The position numbers and the translations under genes are program-made. Shown here piece after piece: positions 34,554 through 42,577 of a DNA stretch of 64,000 bases. This stretch comes from Arthrobacter cryoconiti (lineage in GTDB: Bacteria > Actinomycetota > Actinomycetes > Actinomycetales > Micrococcaceae): contig NZ_JAJJBU010000009.1 in assembly GCF_020905375.1 (NCBI RefSeq), positions 1 through 64,000 of the forward strand, read 5' to 3'. The first letter of the stretch is position 1, and the number at the start of each line of letters is the position of its first letter. Under the pieces are notes generated by a model that worked only from the letters and a program-made list of their open reading frames with translations, was not told the DNA's origin and did no database searches.

Positions 34554-35006
34554 ATGGCAAAGCTCATTTTGACCCATGAAGTACCCGGTCTTGGTACCGC
34601 AGGTGACGTCGTCGAGGTGAAGAACGGTTACGCACGTAACTACCTTCTCCCGCGCGGCTTCGCCATGGCCTGGTCCAAGGGCGTCCAGAAGCAGTCTGAT
34701 TCCATCAAAGCTGCCCGTGCCGCGCACGAGCACGCTTCGGTTGAAGCTGCTCAGGCTCAGGCGCACGAACTCTCTGCCAAGCCGGTCACACTGACCGTCA
34801 AGGCCGGCGAGGCCGGACGCCTGTTCGGCACTGTCAAGACCGACGACGTTGCAAAGGCTGTTGCCGCTGCAGGTCTGGGAAACATTGACAAGCGCAAGGT
34901 TGAACTGCCCACCCACATCAAGTCGGTTGGCACGTACAAGGCAACTGTTCGTCTCTACGAAGATGTCTCAGCTGTTATCACCTTGAATGTTGTAGCAAGC
35001 AAGTAA
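34554..35006 (+). CDS. rplI: Ribosomal protein L9
   Basis: A 150-residue large-subunit protein. The N-terminal domain [20 protein letters not shown] with [16 protein letters not shown] (residues 22-37) is the L9 signature; a long helix (about 45-75) joins it to the C-terminal domain with [14 protein letters not shown]. Last gene of the operon, 16 bases after rpsR, followed by a strong terminator. Confidence 0.98.
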   Translation: MAKLILTHEVPGLGTAGDVVEVKNGYARNYLLPRGFAMAWSKGVQKQSDSIKAARAAHEHASVEAAQAQAHELSAKPVTLTVKAGEAGRLFGTVKTDDVAKAVAAAGLGNIDKRKVELPTHIKSVGTYKATVRLYEDVSAVITLNVVASK

Positions 35007-35024
35007 ACTGCCTGCAGCTTCATC

Positions 35025-35061
35025 AAAAGAGTCCGGATCCCTTGCGGGTCCGGACTCTTTT
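35025..35061 (+). terminator. Rho-independent terminator of the rpsF operon
   Basis: AAAAGAGTCCGGA (35025-35037) pairs with TCCGGACTCTTTT (35049-35061). The stem is 13 bases or more and the right arm ends in a T-run. It lies 19 bases after the rplI stop. Confidence 0.9.
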
Positions 35062-35179
35062 GCTTTAACGCCGTTGCGCCGCCGTTTGGCCGCCGTTGCG
35101 CCGCTCCGGGGCGTGCTTTTAGCCACCCGGAACAAATATTCGTTTTGCGGCATGCTCGCCACGACGGGTAAGTGAGCGA

Positions 35180-35411
35180 TTATTCACAGATACGTATATT
35201 TCTGTGGATATCTTGGGCATATACCCCATACTCGGGCCTGTCAACAGGCTCTTTTGCTAAGAAAATTTCTTTCGAAATTCCTTTCATCCACAGGACATTT
35301 TGAACGTTCGTGCAGTTCAGAGCGTATTTATTGACTTCGAAAAATACTTGTCCACACTCTTATCCCCATCCTGTGCACAAGCTGAGCCGGTTAATGCACA
35401 AGTTATCCACA
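35180..35411. other. Cluster of DnaA-box-like sites between rplI and dnaB
   Basis: Seven nonamers close to the DnaA-box consensus lie within 232 bases of AT-richer DNA: TTATTCACA (35180), TGTGGATAT (35203, reverse of ATATCCACA), TCATCCACA (35284), TTGTCCACA (35348, the actinobacterial consensus), TTATCCCCA (35360), TGTGCACAA (35372, reverse of TTGTGCACA) and TTATCCACA (35403, the perfect consensus). The intergenic gap of 583 bases is otherwise free of genes. A DnaA-binding regulatory or titration region, or an initiation-related site next to the helicase gene, is likely; which one is not shown. Confidence 0.65.
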
Positions 35412-35477
35412 GGTGTCGTGTTTAGCGGGGTTGGAAGTTCTCCAAAGAGCGTCTACGGTTGCACTGAATCCCCTCTG

Positions 35478-35500
35478 CTAACAGCCATAATTGCTGTTAG
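35478..35500 (+). promoter_or_regulatory. Hairpin in the dnaB upstream region
   Basis: CTAACAGC and GCTGTTAG form an 8-base perfect stem around a 7-base AT-rich loop, extended by CCCT/AGGG-like flanks. It lies 90 bases before dnaB and could be a leader structure or an operator. Confidence 0.35.
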
Positions 35501-35589
35501 GGGCCACAGCACTGGAATCTGGCAAATGCGCAGAAAACAGCTGCTTAAGCGTTTAATTTGGTCAGCAGGGAAGAAAGCGGGAACCACAC

Positions 35590-36972
35590 ATGTCAGCGCC
35601 AGCAATGGACTCCACCAAGACGTCCCGGGAGTCGGACTTTGCCCGGACTCCTCCACAGGATCTAGTCGCTGAGCAAAGCGTCCTTGGCGGCATGATGCTC
35701 TCCAAGGACGCAATTGCCGACGTCGTAGAGGTTTTACGCGGCAACGATTTCTACCGGCCGTCCCATGAGAGCATTTACGAATCCATCATTGACCTCTACG
35801 GCCGTGGTGAACCGGCGGATGCAGTGACGGTAGCTGACGAGCTCACGAAACGTGGTGAGATTGCCAAGGCCGGTGGCGCAGCTTACCTTCACCAGCTCAT
35901 CCAGTCCGTGCCGACAGCAGCCAATGCCGGCTTCTATGCCGAAATCGTAGCCGAGCGCGCAGTGCTGCGAAGGTTGGTCACGGCCGGAACCAAGATCGTG
36001 CAGATGGGCTACGCGCAGGACGGCGAGGTTGAGGACGTCGTCAATGCCGCCCAGGCAGAGATCTTTGCTGTCGCTGAACGACGCGCCACTGAGGACTACG
36101 TGATCCTCAAGGACGTCATGGAATCCACGGTCGATGAAATCGAGGCCTCCGGTCACAAGGGCGAGGGCATGACCGGCGTGCCCACGGGCTTCTACGAATT
36201 GGACGAACTAACCAACGGCCTTCACCCGGGGCAGATGATCGTCATCGCGGCCCGACCAGCTGTTGGTAAGTCAACTTTTGCCCTTGATTGGGCTCGCTCA
36301 GCTGCCATCACTCACAACATGGCGACGGTGGTCTTCTCCTTGGAGATGGGCCGCAACGAGTTGGCGATGCGTCTCCTCGCGGCAGAAGCAACCATCAGCC
36401 TCCAAGACCTTCGCAAGGGCACCGTCAAGGACGATCAGTGGTCCAAAATCGCCACCACCATGGGCAAGATGAATGACGCCCCGCTGTTCATTGACGACTC
36501 TCCTAATATGTCGCTGATGGAAATTCGGGCAAAGTGCCGGCGTCTAAAACAACAACATGACCTCAAGCTCGTGATCTTGGACTACCTTCAGCTGATGTCT
36601 TCCGGCAAACGGGTTGAGTCGCGCCAGCAGGAAGTCTCCGAATTCTCCCGTGCGCTGAAGCTGCTGGCCAAGGAACTTCAAGTCCCCGTTGTGGCGCTCT
36701 CACAGTTGAACCGTGGCTCAGAGCAGCGCACGGATAAGCGGCCCATGGTCTCAGATCTGCGAGAATCCGGCTCGATCGAGCAGGACGCTGACATGGTCAT
36801 CCTTTTGCACCGCGAGGATATCTACGACAAAGAGTCGGCACGTGCCGGCGAGGCCGACGTCATTGTCGCCAAGCACCGCAACGGGCCCACCAAGACCATT
36901 GTGGTGGGCTTCCAGGGCCACTACTCGCGGTTCGCGAACATGGCCAACGACGGCGGTGGGAGCGGCTACTAG
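35590..36972 (+). CDS. dnaB: Replicative DNA helicase DnaB
   Basis: A 460-residue hexameric helicase. The N-terminal domain (residues 20-125) opens with PPQDLVAEQSVLGGMMLSKDAI; a linker follows; the RecA-like C-terminal domain has Walker A in ARPAVGKST (221-229), Walker B in LVILDYLQLM, and SQLNRGSEQRTDKRP with the arginine finger region. The protein is uninterrupted, with no intein, unlike in many actinobacteria. The start ATG at 35590 is the only good N-terminal choice. Preceded by the DnaA-box cluster and followed by a long palindrome. Confidence 0.97.
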   Translation: MSAPAMDSTKTSRESDFARTPPQDLVAEQSVLGGMMLSKDAIADVVEVLRGNDFYRPSHESIYESIIDLYGRGEPADAVTVADELTKRGEIAKAGGAAYLHQLIQSVPTAANAGFYAEIVAERAVLRRLVTAGTKIVQMGYAQDGEVEDVVNAAQAEIFAVAERRATEDYVILKDVMESTVDEIEASGHKGEGMTGVPTGFYELDELTNGLHPGQMIVIAARPAVGKSTFALDWARSAAITHNMATVVFSLEMGRNELAMRLLAAEATISLQDLRKGTVKDDQWSKIATTMGKMNDAPLFIDDSPNMSLMEIRAKCRRLKQQHDLKLVILDYLQLMSSGKRVESRQQEVSEFSRALKLLAKELQVPVVALSQLNRGSEQRTDKRPMVSDLRESGSIEQDADMVILLHREDIYDKESARAGEADVIVAKHRNGPTKTIVVGFQGHYSRFANMANDGGGSGY

Positions 36973-36990
36973 CCCTGTTTTCGCGTCGAG

Positions 36991-37050
36991 GGCGTGCCAT
37001 ACTGGCGACGGCGTGTGAAAGTTCACGCCACCCCGCCAGTACGGCACGCC
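36991..37050. repeat. Long palindromic repeat, copy 1
   Basis: GGCGTGCC (36991-36998) and ACTGGCG pair with CGCCAGT and GGCACGCC (37043-37050); inside, GGCGTG and CACGCC flank TGAAAGTT. The element lies 18 bases after dnaB and may terminate it. Its right half is close to copy 3 at 62171-62236 and its inner core is shared with copy 2 at 60991-61060. Confidence 0.75.
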
Positions 37051-37110
37051 GTCGCCGCCTAGAGAGCAGCCCGAATGCCAGGATTGGTGCCGCGCCGATA
37101 CGCTAGGGGA

Positions 37111-38511
37111 ATGCCCACACAAGCGCCGGCGGCGTCCGAACCGCAATCCGGCCAATCCACCTCGCGAGTGATCCTGCATCTGGCGGTCCCCGCTCTTGGT
37201 GCACTGATCGCGGAGCCATTGTTTTTGCTGGCGGACTCGGCCATTGTGGGGCACTTGGGTGTGGCCGAGCTGGCCGGAGTTGGCCTGGCCTCAACTGTTC
37301 TTCAAACTGTTGTAGGGCTCATGGTGTTCTTGGCATACTCCACCACACCTGCTGTTGCGCGCCTGCTGGGCGCCGGTAGACGTGCGCAGGCACTCGCTGT
37401 GGGGCGAGATGGAATCTGGCTTGCCGCAGGGCTTGGACTAGCACTCGCTGGCGCCGGGTGGCTCGGTGGAGGCCCGCTGCTATCAGTCATGGGTGCCAGC
37501 GGGCAGGTTCTGGAATTTGCACACGATTACCTTGTGGTGAGCATGGCAGGCGTCCCCGCCATGCTACTGGTCTTGGCTGCCATGGGTGTGCTGCGTGGCC
37601 TTCAAGACACCCGGACGCCGCTGCTGGTGGCCGGGATTGGGTTCGCCGTAAATATCGTCCTGAACTTCATCCTGGTCTACGGCTTGCATCTCTCCGTTGC
37701 AGGATCAGCGCTGGGAACTGTACTGGCGCAATGGGGCATGGCAGCTATCTACCTGGCGATTGTGATCCGTGCTGCCCGCGCCGCTGGTGTGGGGCTGCGT
37801 CCAGATTGGGCCGGTGTGCGTACGGTCTCCCAAGTGGGTGGCTGGCTCATGGTGCGGACGTTGTCATTGCGCGTGTCAATACTTGCCACCGTGTTGGTCG
37901 TGACGGCGCAGGGCCCCATCAACTTAGCTGCGCACCAATTGGCCATGACGTTGTTCACGTTCTTAGCCTTTGCTCTGGATGCCCTTGCCATTGCCGCCCA
38001 GGCTCTCATCGGCAAGGAACTGGGAGCCGGGAATGTGCGTTCGGTGCGGTCTTTGACCACCACTATGACCCGTTGGGGGCTGGGATTCGGTGTTCTCACC
38101 GGTCTAATTCTGTGGGCTTCCTCTGCGGGCGTGGGATGGTTGTTCACGAACGACGTCGGCGTGCACCATGCGCTGTCTATGGCCCTGCTGCTTATGGCCG
38201 TGGGGCAGCCGTTGGCCGGTTACGTATTCGTACTGGACGGCGTGCTGATTGGAGCCGGCGACGCCCGCTATTTGGCGCTCGTGGGACTAGCCAACCTGGT
38301 GGTGTACTTGCCACTGCTGTGGTGGATCAACACGGCCGCTCTGGGCGACACCCCGGGGGCCCTCGGTTGGTTATGGGCCGCCTTCAGTTTGGGCTACATG
38401 GCAGCCCGGGCGGTGAGCCTTGGCCTGCGGGCGCGGACGGATCGTTGGATGCGCCTCGGGGTTCTTGCCCGGGAAGAAGGGGAGGCCACCCCGGCTAGAC
38501 TTGAAGGGTGA
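37111..38511 (+). CDS. MATE family efflux protein (DinF type)
   Basis: A 466-residue exporter with twelve spans. The N-terminal PALGALIAEPLFLLADSAIVGHLG is the DinF-branch signature, and FALDALAIAAQALIGKELGAG marks the second half. MATE proteins expel cationic compounds in exchange for protons or sodium. ATG 37111 follows AGGGGA; the 12-residue extension from 37075 is unsupported. It overlaps the next gene by four bases. Confidence 0.9.
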   Translation: MPTQAPAASEPQSGQSTSRVILHLAVPALGALIAEPLFLLADSAIVGHLGVAELAGVGLASTVLQTVVGLMVFLAYSTTPAVARLLGAGRRAQALAVGRDGIWLAAGLGLALAGAGWLGGGPLLSVMGASGQVLEFAHDYLVVSMAGVPAMLLVLAAMGVLRGLQDTRTPLLVAGIGFAVNIVLNFILVYGLHLSVAGSALGTVLAQWGMAAIYLAIVIRAARAAGVGLRPDWAGVRTVSQVGGWLMVRTLSLRVSILATVLVVTAQGPINLAAHQLAMTLFTFLAFALDALAIAAQALIGKELGAGNVRSVRSLTTTMTRWGLGFGVLTGLILWASSAGVGWLFTNDVGVHHALSMALLLMAVGQPLAGYVFVLDGVLIGAGDARYLALVGLANLVVYLPLLWWINTAALGDTPGALGWLWAAFSLGYMAARAVSLGLRARTDRWMRLGVLAREEGEATPARLEG

Positions 38512-39113
38512 GTGAAACCGTAATGCCCTCAAATATCAATGCCGCCGTGAACGGAACGTCGTCGTTTCGCCTGTGGCAGCCAGTACTTTTCCGCTCCATG
38601 GTCACGCTGCTTTTTGGCATCGTTACTGTATTTTGGGGTGCTCCGGACGTCTTGGGGTTGTGCCTGCACTTTGGCTGGTACTTCCTGGTCATTGCTGCCG
38701 GGCAGTATTGGTTCGTCCGCCGTTTGGCGTTGCCCCAACAGGATGTGCGTCGGCTAGTGCTCTTGGCGGCTGCAGCGCTGATGGCCGTATCAGGCGTCGT
38801 AATTTTCGTGGCGATCAACACCGCGCTCGCTGCCTGGCTGGGAGGCGCCGCCCTGGTGGCGTTGGGTGCCGCTGAGCTCTTTGCGGCGTTGCATAATCGG
38901 AACGTCACGGCCAAGAAATCCGCCTTGCGCAGCGATTGGCTGATCTCCGGGATCCTCGGAGTGGGCACCGGTCTGCTCCTTCCCTTCTTCGTCAATGCGG
39001 GGCCCCATGCACTGCTGGGTGTTAGTGGTGGGGGGGCTCTGATGGTGGGGGCGTTGTGGCTCCTGTCCTCGCTCACTTTGCGCCATGATGCCCGAACGCG
39101 GAAAGACACGTAA
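38508..39113 (+). CDS. Small polytopic membrane protein (HdeD/DUF308-like)
   Basis: A 201-residue protein with six short hydrophobic segments arranged in pairs, as in the HdeD/DUF308 family, with VVIFVAINTALAAWLGGAALVALGAAELFAAL in the middle. The start is a GTG whose bases overlap the MATE stop (GTGA), so translation is coupled; ATG 38523 is an alternative. The role is unknown. Confidence 0.65.
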   Translation: MSETVMPSNINAAVNGTSSFRLWQPVLFRSMVTLLFGIVTVFWGAPDVLGLCLHFGWYFLVIAAGQYWFVRRLALPQQDVRRLVLLAAAALMAVSGVVIFVAINTALAAWLGGAALVALGAAELFAALHNRNVTAKKSALRSDWLISGILGVGTGLLLPFFVNAGPHALLGVSGGGALMVGALWLLSSLTLRHDARTRKDT

Positions 39114-39123
39114 ACTGGACAAT

Positions 39124-39142
39124 GTTCTACTTCGCGTAGAAC
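39124..39142 (+). terminator. Short hairpin between membrane-protein genes
   Basis: GTTCTAC and GTAGAAC form a 7-base perfect stem around TTCGC, ten bases after the preceding stop. No T-run follows, so it is a weak terminator or a leader element of the next gene. Confidence 0.35.
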
Positions 39143-39211
39143 GATAGCGTGGGAAGATGCACGCACATCGCGGCGCCAGGAGCCGGGAACAATCGATCTA
39201 AGGACCAAACC

Positions 39212-39628
39212 GTGGGCAATGCAGAGCCGCACAAATCCTCGTCGGGCAACTCCATAAGGTTCCCCCTCAGCTTCTCCTTTGCCATGGGGGCCGTGGCGGG
39301 GCTGGTGACCCTCGTATCCTCCGCCGGAGGCACCATACACGGCCTTCGTTGGGACCTGGGCGGGATCGCCTTTGGGATCGCGTTTATTGCTTCACTTCTA
39401 ATTTCCTCCTTGCTGGTCATGGGCCACAAGGAGAACCCTGATTATCTCAGCGAGGGCTCAGGTGTGAACCGAAAGTCGTCGGATCGCCTTGACGCCGCAC
39501 GCCAGAGTAGAGAGAACGCTGAGCGAGCGGCTCGTCAAAAGGCTGCGCAGGCGAGCGACGAAGCGGACCGCGCCAAAGCGGACAATGAAGGCGAACCAGG
39601 CGAGGAAAGTCACCCAGACCAAAGCTGA
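39212..39628 (+). CDS. Small membrane protein with charged C-terminal helix
   Basis: A 138-residue protein with two hydrophobic spans (about 17-39 and 47-66) and a strongly charged tail of about 70 residues, rich in Ala, Arg, Glu and Asp (SDRLDAARQSRENAERAARQ), likely to form a long helix. A GTG at 39212 is taken as start because AAGGA precedes it by seven bases; an ATG at 39149 is possible but lacks a good site. I recognise no family. It converges with the kinase gene, with 10 bases between. Confidence 0.5.
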   Translation: MGNAEPHKSSSGNSIRFPLSFSFAMGAVAGLVTLVSSAGGTIHGLRWDLGGIAFGIAFIASLLISSLLVMGHKENPDYLSEGSGVNRKSSDRLDAARQSRENAERAARQKAAQASDEADRAKADNEGEPGEESHPDQS

Positions 39629-39638
39629 GCGGCCCGGC

Positions 39639-40625
39639 TCAGCCCCGCAGTGTCGCCAAACTGGCGGAAATCGCTGCGAAGACCTCTGCATCCACAACTT
39701 CACCAGCGCGTTTCAAAGCCAGCACCGCAGCTCCGGCAACCCCATCACCTACCGTGACCGGCTCCATGACGGTTGCCCGGGTCTCTTGTTGCAAGGCAGC
39801 CACCACGGCGGCTGTCATCGCATGACCTTTGGTCAAGACGCTTCCGCCGAAGACCATGGGCCCTGATAGCTCAGGCTCCATGACGGCACCCAGAGTTTGT
39901 GCCAGTAGGGCCGCTGCCCGGTCCAGAATGTCACGAGCGGTCTCATCGTTTCCGGCCGCAAACGCCAAGGGCGCAAAACGGGATAGCTCGATAGGGTCAA
40001 GGGCGTACGCTTTGACGATGAGTTGCTGCTGTGCTCTGACCCGACCCTGACGGCGTGAGCCGCCATCCCACTGGATGTCCAAGTCAGCCAGCACCATATC
40101 GGTGAGCACGGTAAATGATCCCCGCCCGTCCAAGGCCGCGGAAACTGCCCGCAAGACTTCCCGGCCAAGCCAGAATCCTGAACCATTGTCCCCGAGTAGC
40201 CACCCAGTTCCATCTGCCACCGCTGCTAATTTTGCGCTCGAGACCCGGGCAGCCACGGCACCGGTCCCGGCTATCAACGCGTATCCCTCATCATGACGTG
40301 TTCCGGAATAAAACGCACCCAATAAATCAGATTCGATCATGAGTGATCCGACCAACCCCAGGGGTGCGAAGCGTTGGTGGAACAAATGCGTCGGTATTTC
40401 AAGGGATGCACCAGCCATGCACACCGTGGCCGAAGCGAAGGATTTATCGGTGCCACCCAGGGCAGCCAAGGAGGCTTGGATGAGTGCGCCTGAAGCCCCC
40501 TCAATTCCCCGAGAAACCGGGTTTCCTCCTCCTGAAACGCCATAGCCATGACACTGTCCATCGGCGGAAAAAAACACCGCCCGAGTGGACGTTCCACCAG
40601 CATCAATTGCGAGGTAATTGCGCAT
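39639..40625 (-). CDS. N-acetylglucosamine kinase-like protein (BadF/BadG/BcrA/BcrD family)
   Basis: A 328-residue ASKHA-fold kinase. The phosphate-1 motif AIDAGGTSTRAVFF is at residues 5-18, phosphate-2 lies in ALIAGTGAVAARVS, and WLLGDNGSGFWLGREVLRAV (near residue 140) is typical of N-acetylglucosamine kinases of this family. The ATG at 40625 starts just before the first strand. It is divergent from the RpiR gene, with SIS and NgcEFG-like genes following, so it probably phosphorylates the amino sugar brought in by that transporter. Confidence 0.85.
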   Translation of the reverse strand: MRNYLAIDAGGTSTRAVFFSADGQCHGYGVSGGGNPVSRGIEGASGALIQASLAALGGTDKSFASATVCMAGASLEIPTHLFHQRFAPLGLVGSLMIESDLLGAFYSGTRHDEGYALIAGTGAVAARVSSAKLAAVADGTGWLLGDNGSGFWLGREVLRAVSAALDGRGSFTVLTDMVLADLDIQWDGGSRRQGRVRAQQQLIVKAYALDPIELSRFAPLAFAAGNDETARDILDRAAALLAQTLGAVMEPELSGPMVFGGSVLTKGHAMTAAVVAALQQETRATVMEPVTVGDGVAGAAVLALKRAGEVVDAEVFAAISASLATLRG

Positions 40626-40718
40626 CGTTACCAATCTGTGTCGTAGGTGTGACTTGACTTACATGAGCAGTGATAATAGTTTTCAATTAGTACTCGTCAA
40701 TAAGAAACGGATTTTCAC

Positions 40719-41690
40719 ATGTCGCAATTCACGTCCCCCGTTGCAGTGCTGAACGCTGCCGGTGTCGTGAACCGCATTCAGGCCAAACTACCTGACATGC
40801 CGGCGGCCATGGCAAAAATTGGGGCGTTCTTGCTGGAACATCCGCACGCCCCTTTGGAACTTTCCATTTTGGAACTCGCCGGGCAAACTAAGACCTCCCC
40901 TGCCACTGTTACCCGGTTCTGCCGACTACTGGGCTACGCCGGATACGTCCCGTTCCGTGTGAGTGTTGCTTCCGACGCTGGCCGAAGTGACGCCCGCGAG
41001 TCTTGGAAGGTAGATATTGGCCGAGCATTTGGCCCAGACGACTCCGCTCGGGATGTTCTGAGCACTCTAGTGAACGCTCACACCCGCTCCTTAGAGGAGA
41101 CAGCAGCAGTCATGGACTTGGCGCTCATGGACAAGATTGCACGCCGGATCGCCATGTCAACGCACGTAGATATCTACGGCATTGGTGGCAGCGCTGTCAT
41201 GGCCAAGGAACTTCAATCGCGCCTGTACCGCATCGGCATCAACGCCCATCATTGGTCTGAGGTCCATGCGGGCCTGACGAGTGCGGCAATCCAGGACGCG
41301 AACTCCGTCGCCATCGGTATTTCCAATACAGGGCGTACCGAGGAGACCATTCAAATGCTGCGAGAGGCTGGGGAGGCGGGTGCCTTGACCGTGGCGCTGA
41401 GCAACAATCCTGGCTCACCACTTGCAGAGAGTGCCGACGCTGCGATCATAACTTCCGTCCATGAACAGTTTCTTCAGCCTGACGATCTGTCCGCCAAACA
41501 CGTTCAACTATTGGTTCTTGACATGATCTATCTGTTAGTCGCTCAGGTTAATTTTTCCCAGACCACCTCAAAGCTGGCCGCCTCCGCGATTGCGGTCTCG
41601 CCCCACCGGCGGCCCACTCGCGCAGCGCGTCTGGAACTGGCAAACCACCGTGGTGGGCGCAACGCGGGAACGGGCCAATCACATGTCTGA
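40719..41690 (+). CDS. RpiR-family transcriptional regulator
   Basis: A 323-residue regulator with an N-terminal HTH_6 domain (ILELAGQTKTSPATVTRFCRLLGYAGY, about residues 49-75) and a SIS sugar-phosphate binding domain (VDIYGIGGSAVMAKEL and SVAIGISNTGRTEET). The C-terminal 35 residues are basic and beyond the fold. It is likely a sensor of an amino sugar phosphate that controls the divergent kinase and the downstream importer. Its end overlaps the SIS gene by eight bases. Confidence 0.92.
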   Translation: MSQFTSPVAVLNAAGVVNRIQAKLPDMPAAMAKIGAFLLEHPHAPLELSILELAGQTKTSPATVTRFCRLLGYAGYVPFRVSVASDAGRSDARESWKVDIGRAFGPDDSARDVLSTLVNAHTRSLEETAAVMDLALMDKIARRIAMSTHVDIYGIGGSAVMAKELQSRLYRIGINAHHWSEVHAGLTSAAIQDANSVAIGISNTGRTEETIQMLREAGEAGALTVALSNNPGSPLAESADAAIITSVHEQFLQPDDLSAKHVQLLVLDMIYLLVAQVNFSQTTSKLAASAIAVSPHRRPTRAARLELANHRGGRNAGTGQSHV

Positions 41691-42447
41691 GACCATACGC
41701 GCGTTCAGTCTGGAAGTTTCCACTCGTCTGGATTTGCTGACCCAGTGGGCCCTGGATGGCGGGTTAGAAGAGGCATCCGGTGCCTTGGCTGATGCGTTGG
41801 GGGCTGGCGGTGTCATCCAGACATTTGGTACCGGCCACTCGGAGGCCTTTGCGATGGAAATCGCTGGCCGGGCTGGCGGGCTAATCCCCACCAGCAAGAT
41901 CGCTTTGCGGGACTTGGTGTTGCACGGCACCCGGGCGGCCGCCTCGCTTGACACCTTGGAGGGCTCGATCCTGGAACGGGAAAGTAGCGTGGCCGAGGAA
42001 CTCTTCGCTCTTTCTCCCGTGGACCCACGGGACATCTTCGTCATTGCTTCCCATTCCGGTGTCAACGGATCAGTTGTTGGTCTGGCTCTGGTGGCCAAGG
42101 CGCACGGGCACAAAGTGATTGCTGTGACGAGTGTGGAACATAGCAATGCCGTTGATCCCAAACATCCCAGTGGAATGCGTTTGAGTGATATCGCCGACAT
42201 TGTTATCGATAACAGGGCTCCCTATGGGGATACGACCCTAGAAGTTTCCGGCGGAGGGGGTGTTGGGGCAGTGTCATCCATAACTGGGGCGTACATCGCG
42301 CAGTTATTGACCCTAGAGACTGTTCAACACCTAATCCGTGCGGGGAAGAAGCCGCCCATTTATATTTCCTCAAATATTCCAGGCGGCGACGAACACAACA
42401 ACGCGCTGGTAGGCCAGTATGCTGGCCGGCTCAGGCGGGAGGCGTGA
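41683..42447 (+). CDS. SIS-domain sugar-phosphate protein (UPF0309 type)
   Basis: A 254-residue phosphosugar-binding protein. A SIS fold is seen with GGVIQTFGTGHSEAFAMEIAGRAGG near the N-terminus and VIASHSGVNGSVVGLALVAKAHGHKVIAVT in the middle, plus HPSGMRLSDIADIVIDN. This pattern fits UPF0309, annotated as sugar isomerase-like; it is not a MurQ etherase by motif. ATG 41683 overlaps the regulator stop, so translation is coupled. It may isomerise or deaminate the phosphorylated amino sugar; not proven. Confidence 0.8.
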   Translation: MSETIRAFSLEVSTRLDLLTQWALDGGLEEASGALADALGAGGVIQTFGTGHSEAFAMEIAGRAGGLIPTSKIALRDLVLHGTRAAASLDTLEGSILERESSVAEELFALSPVDPRDIFVIASHSGVNGSVVGLALVAKAHGHKVIAVTSVEHSNAVDPKHPSGMRLSDIADIVIDNRAPYGDTTLEVSGGGGVGAVSSITGAYIAQLLTLETVQHLIRAGKKPPIYISSNIPGGDEHNNALVGQYAGRLRREA

Positions 42448-42515
42448 AGCTCGATGGATAAAAAGTTGACGTCTTGCGCGGCACGCGTGAAGTCAGCCGC
42501 ATGGCAAGAAATACC

Positions 42516-42530
42516 TGTACGAATTGTACA
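42516..42530. promoter_or_regulatory. Palindrome and GTAC array upstream of ngcE
   Basis: TGTAC-GAATT-GTACA is a perfect 15-base inverted repeat 48 bases before the binding-protein ATG. Three more GTAC tetramers follow (42536, 42552, 42571). This is the best candidate operator for the RpiR or another sugar-responsive regulator. No DasR-type site was seen. Confidence 0.45.
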
Positions 42531-42577
42531 AAGCAGTACCTTCTAGCGTTCGTACCATCTATGAAAGGCAGTACACA

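Noticed and set aside
35007-35589. The rplI-dnaB gap considered as the chromosomal oriC itself
   Set aside because: dnaA and dnaN, which flank oriC in actinobacteria, are not here. The DnaA boxes are reported as a cluster, not as the proven origin.
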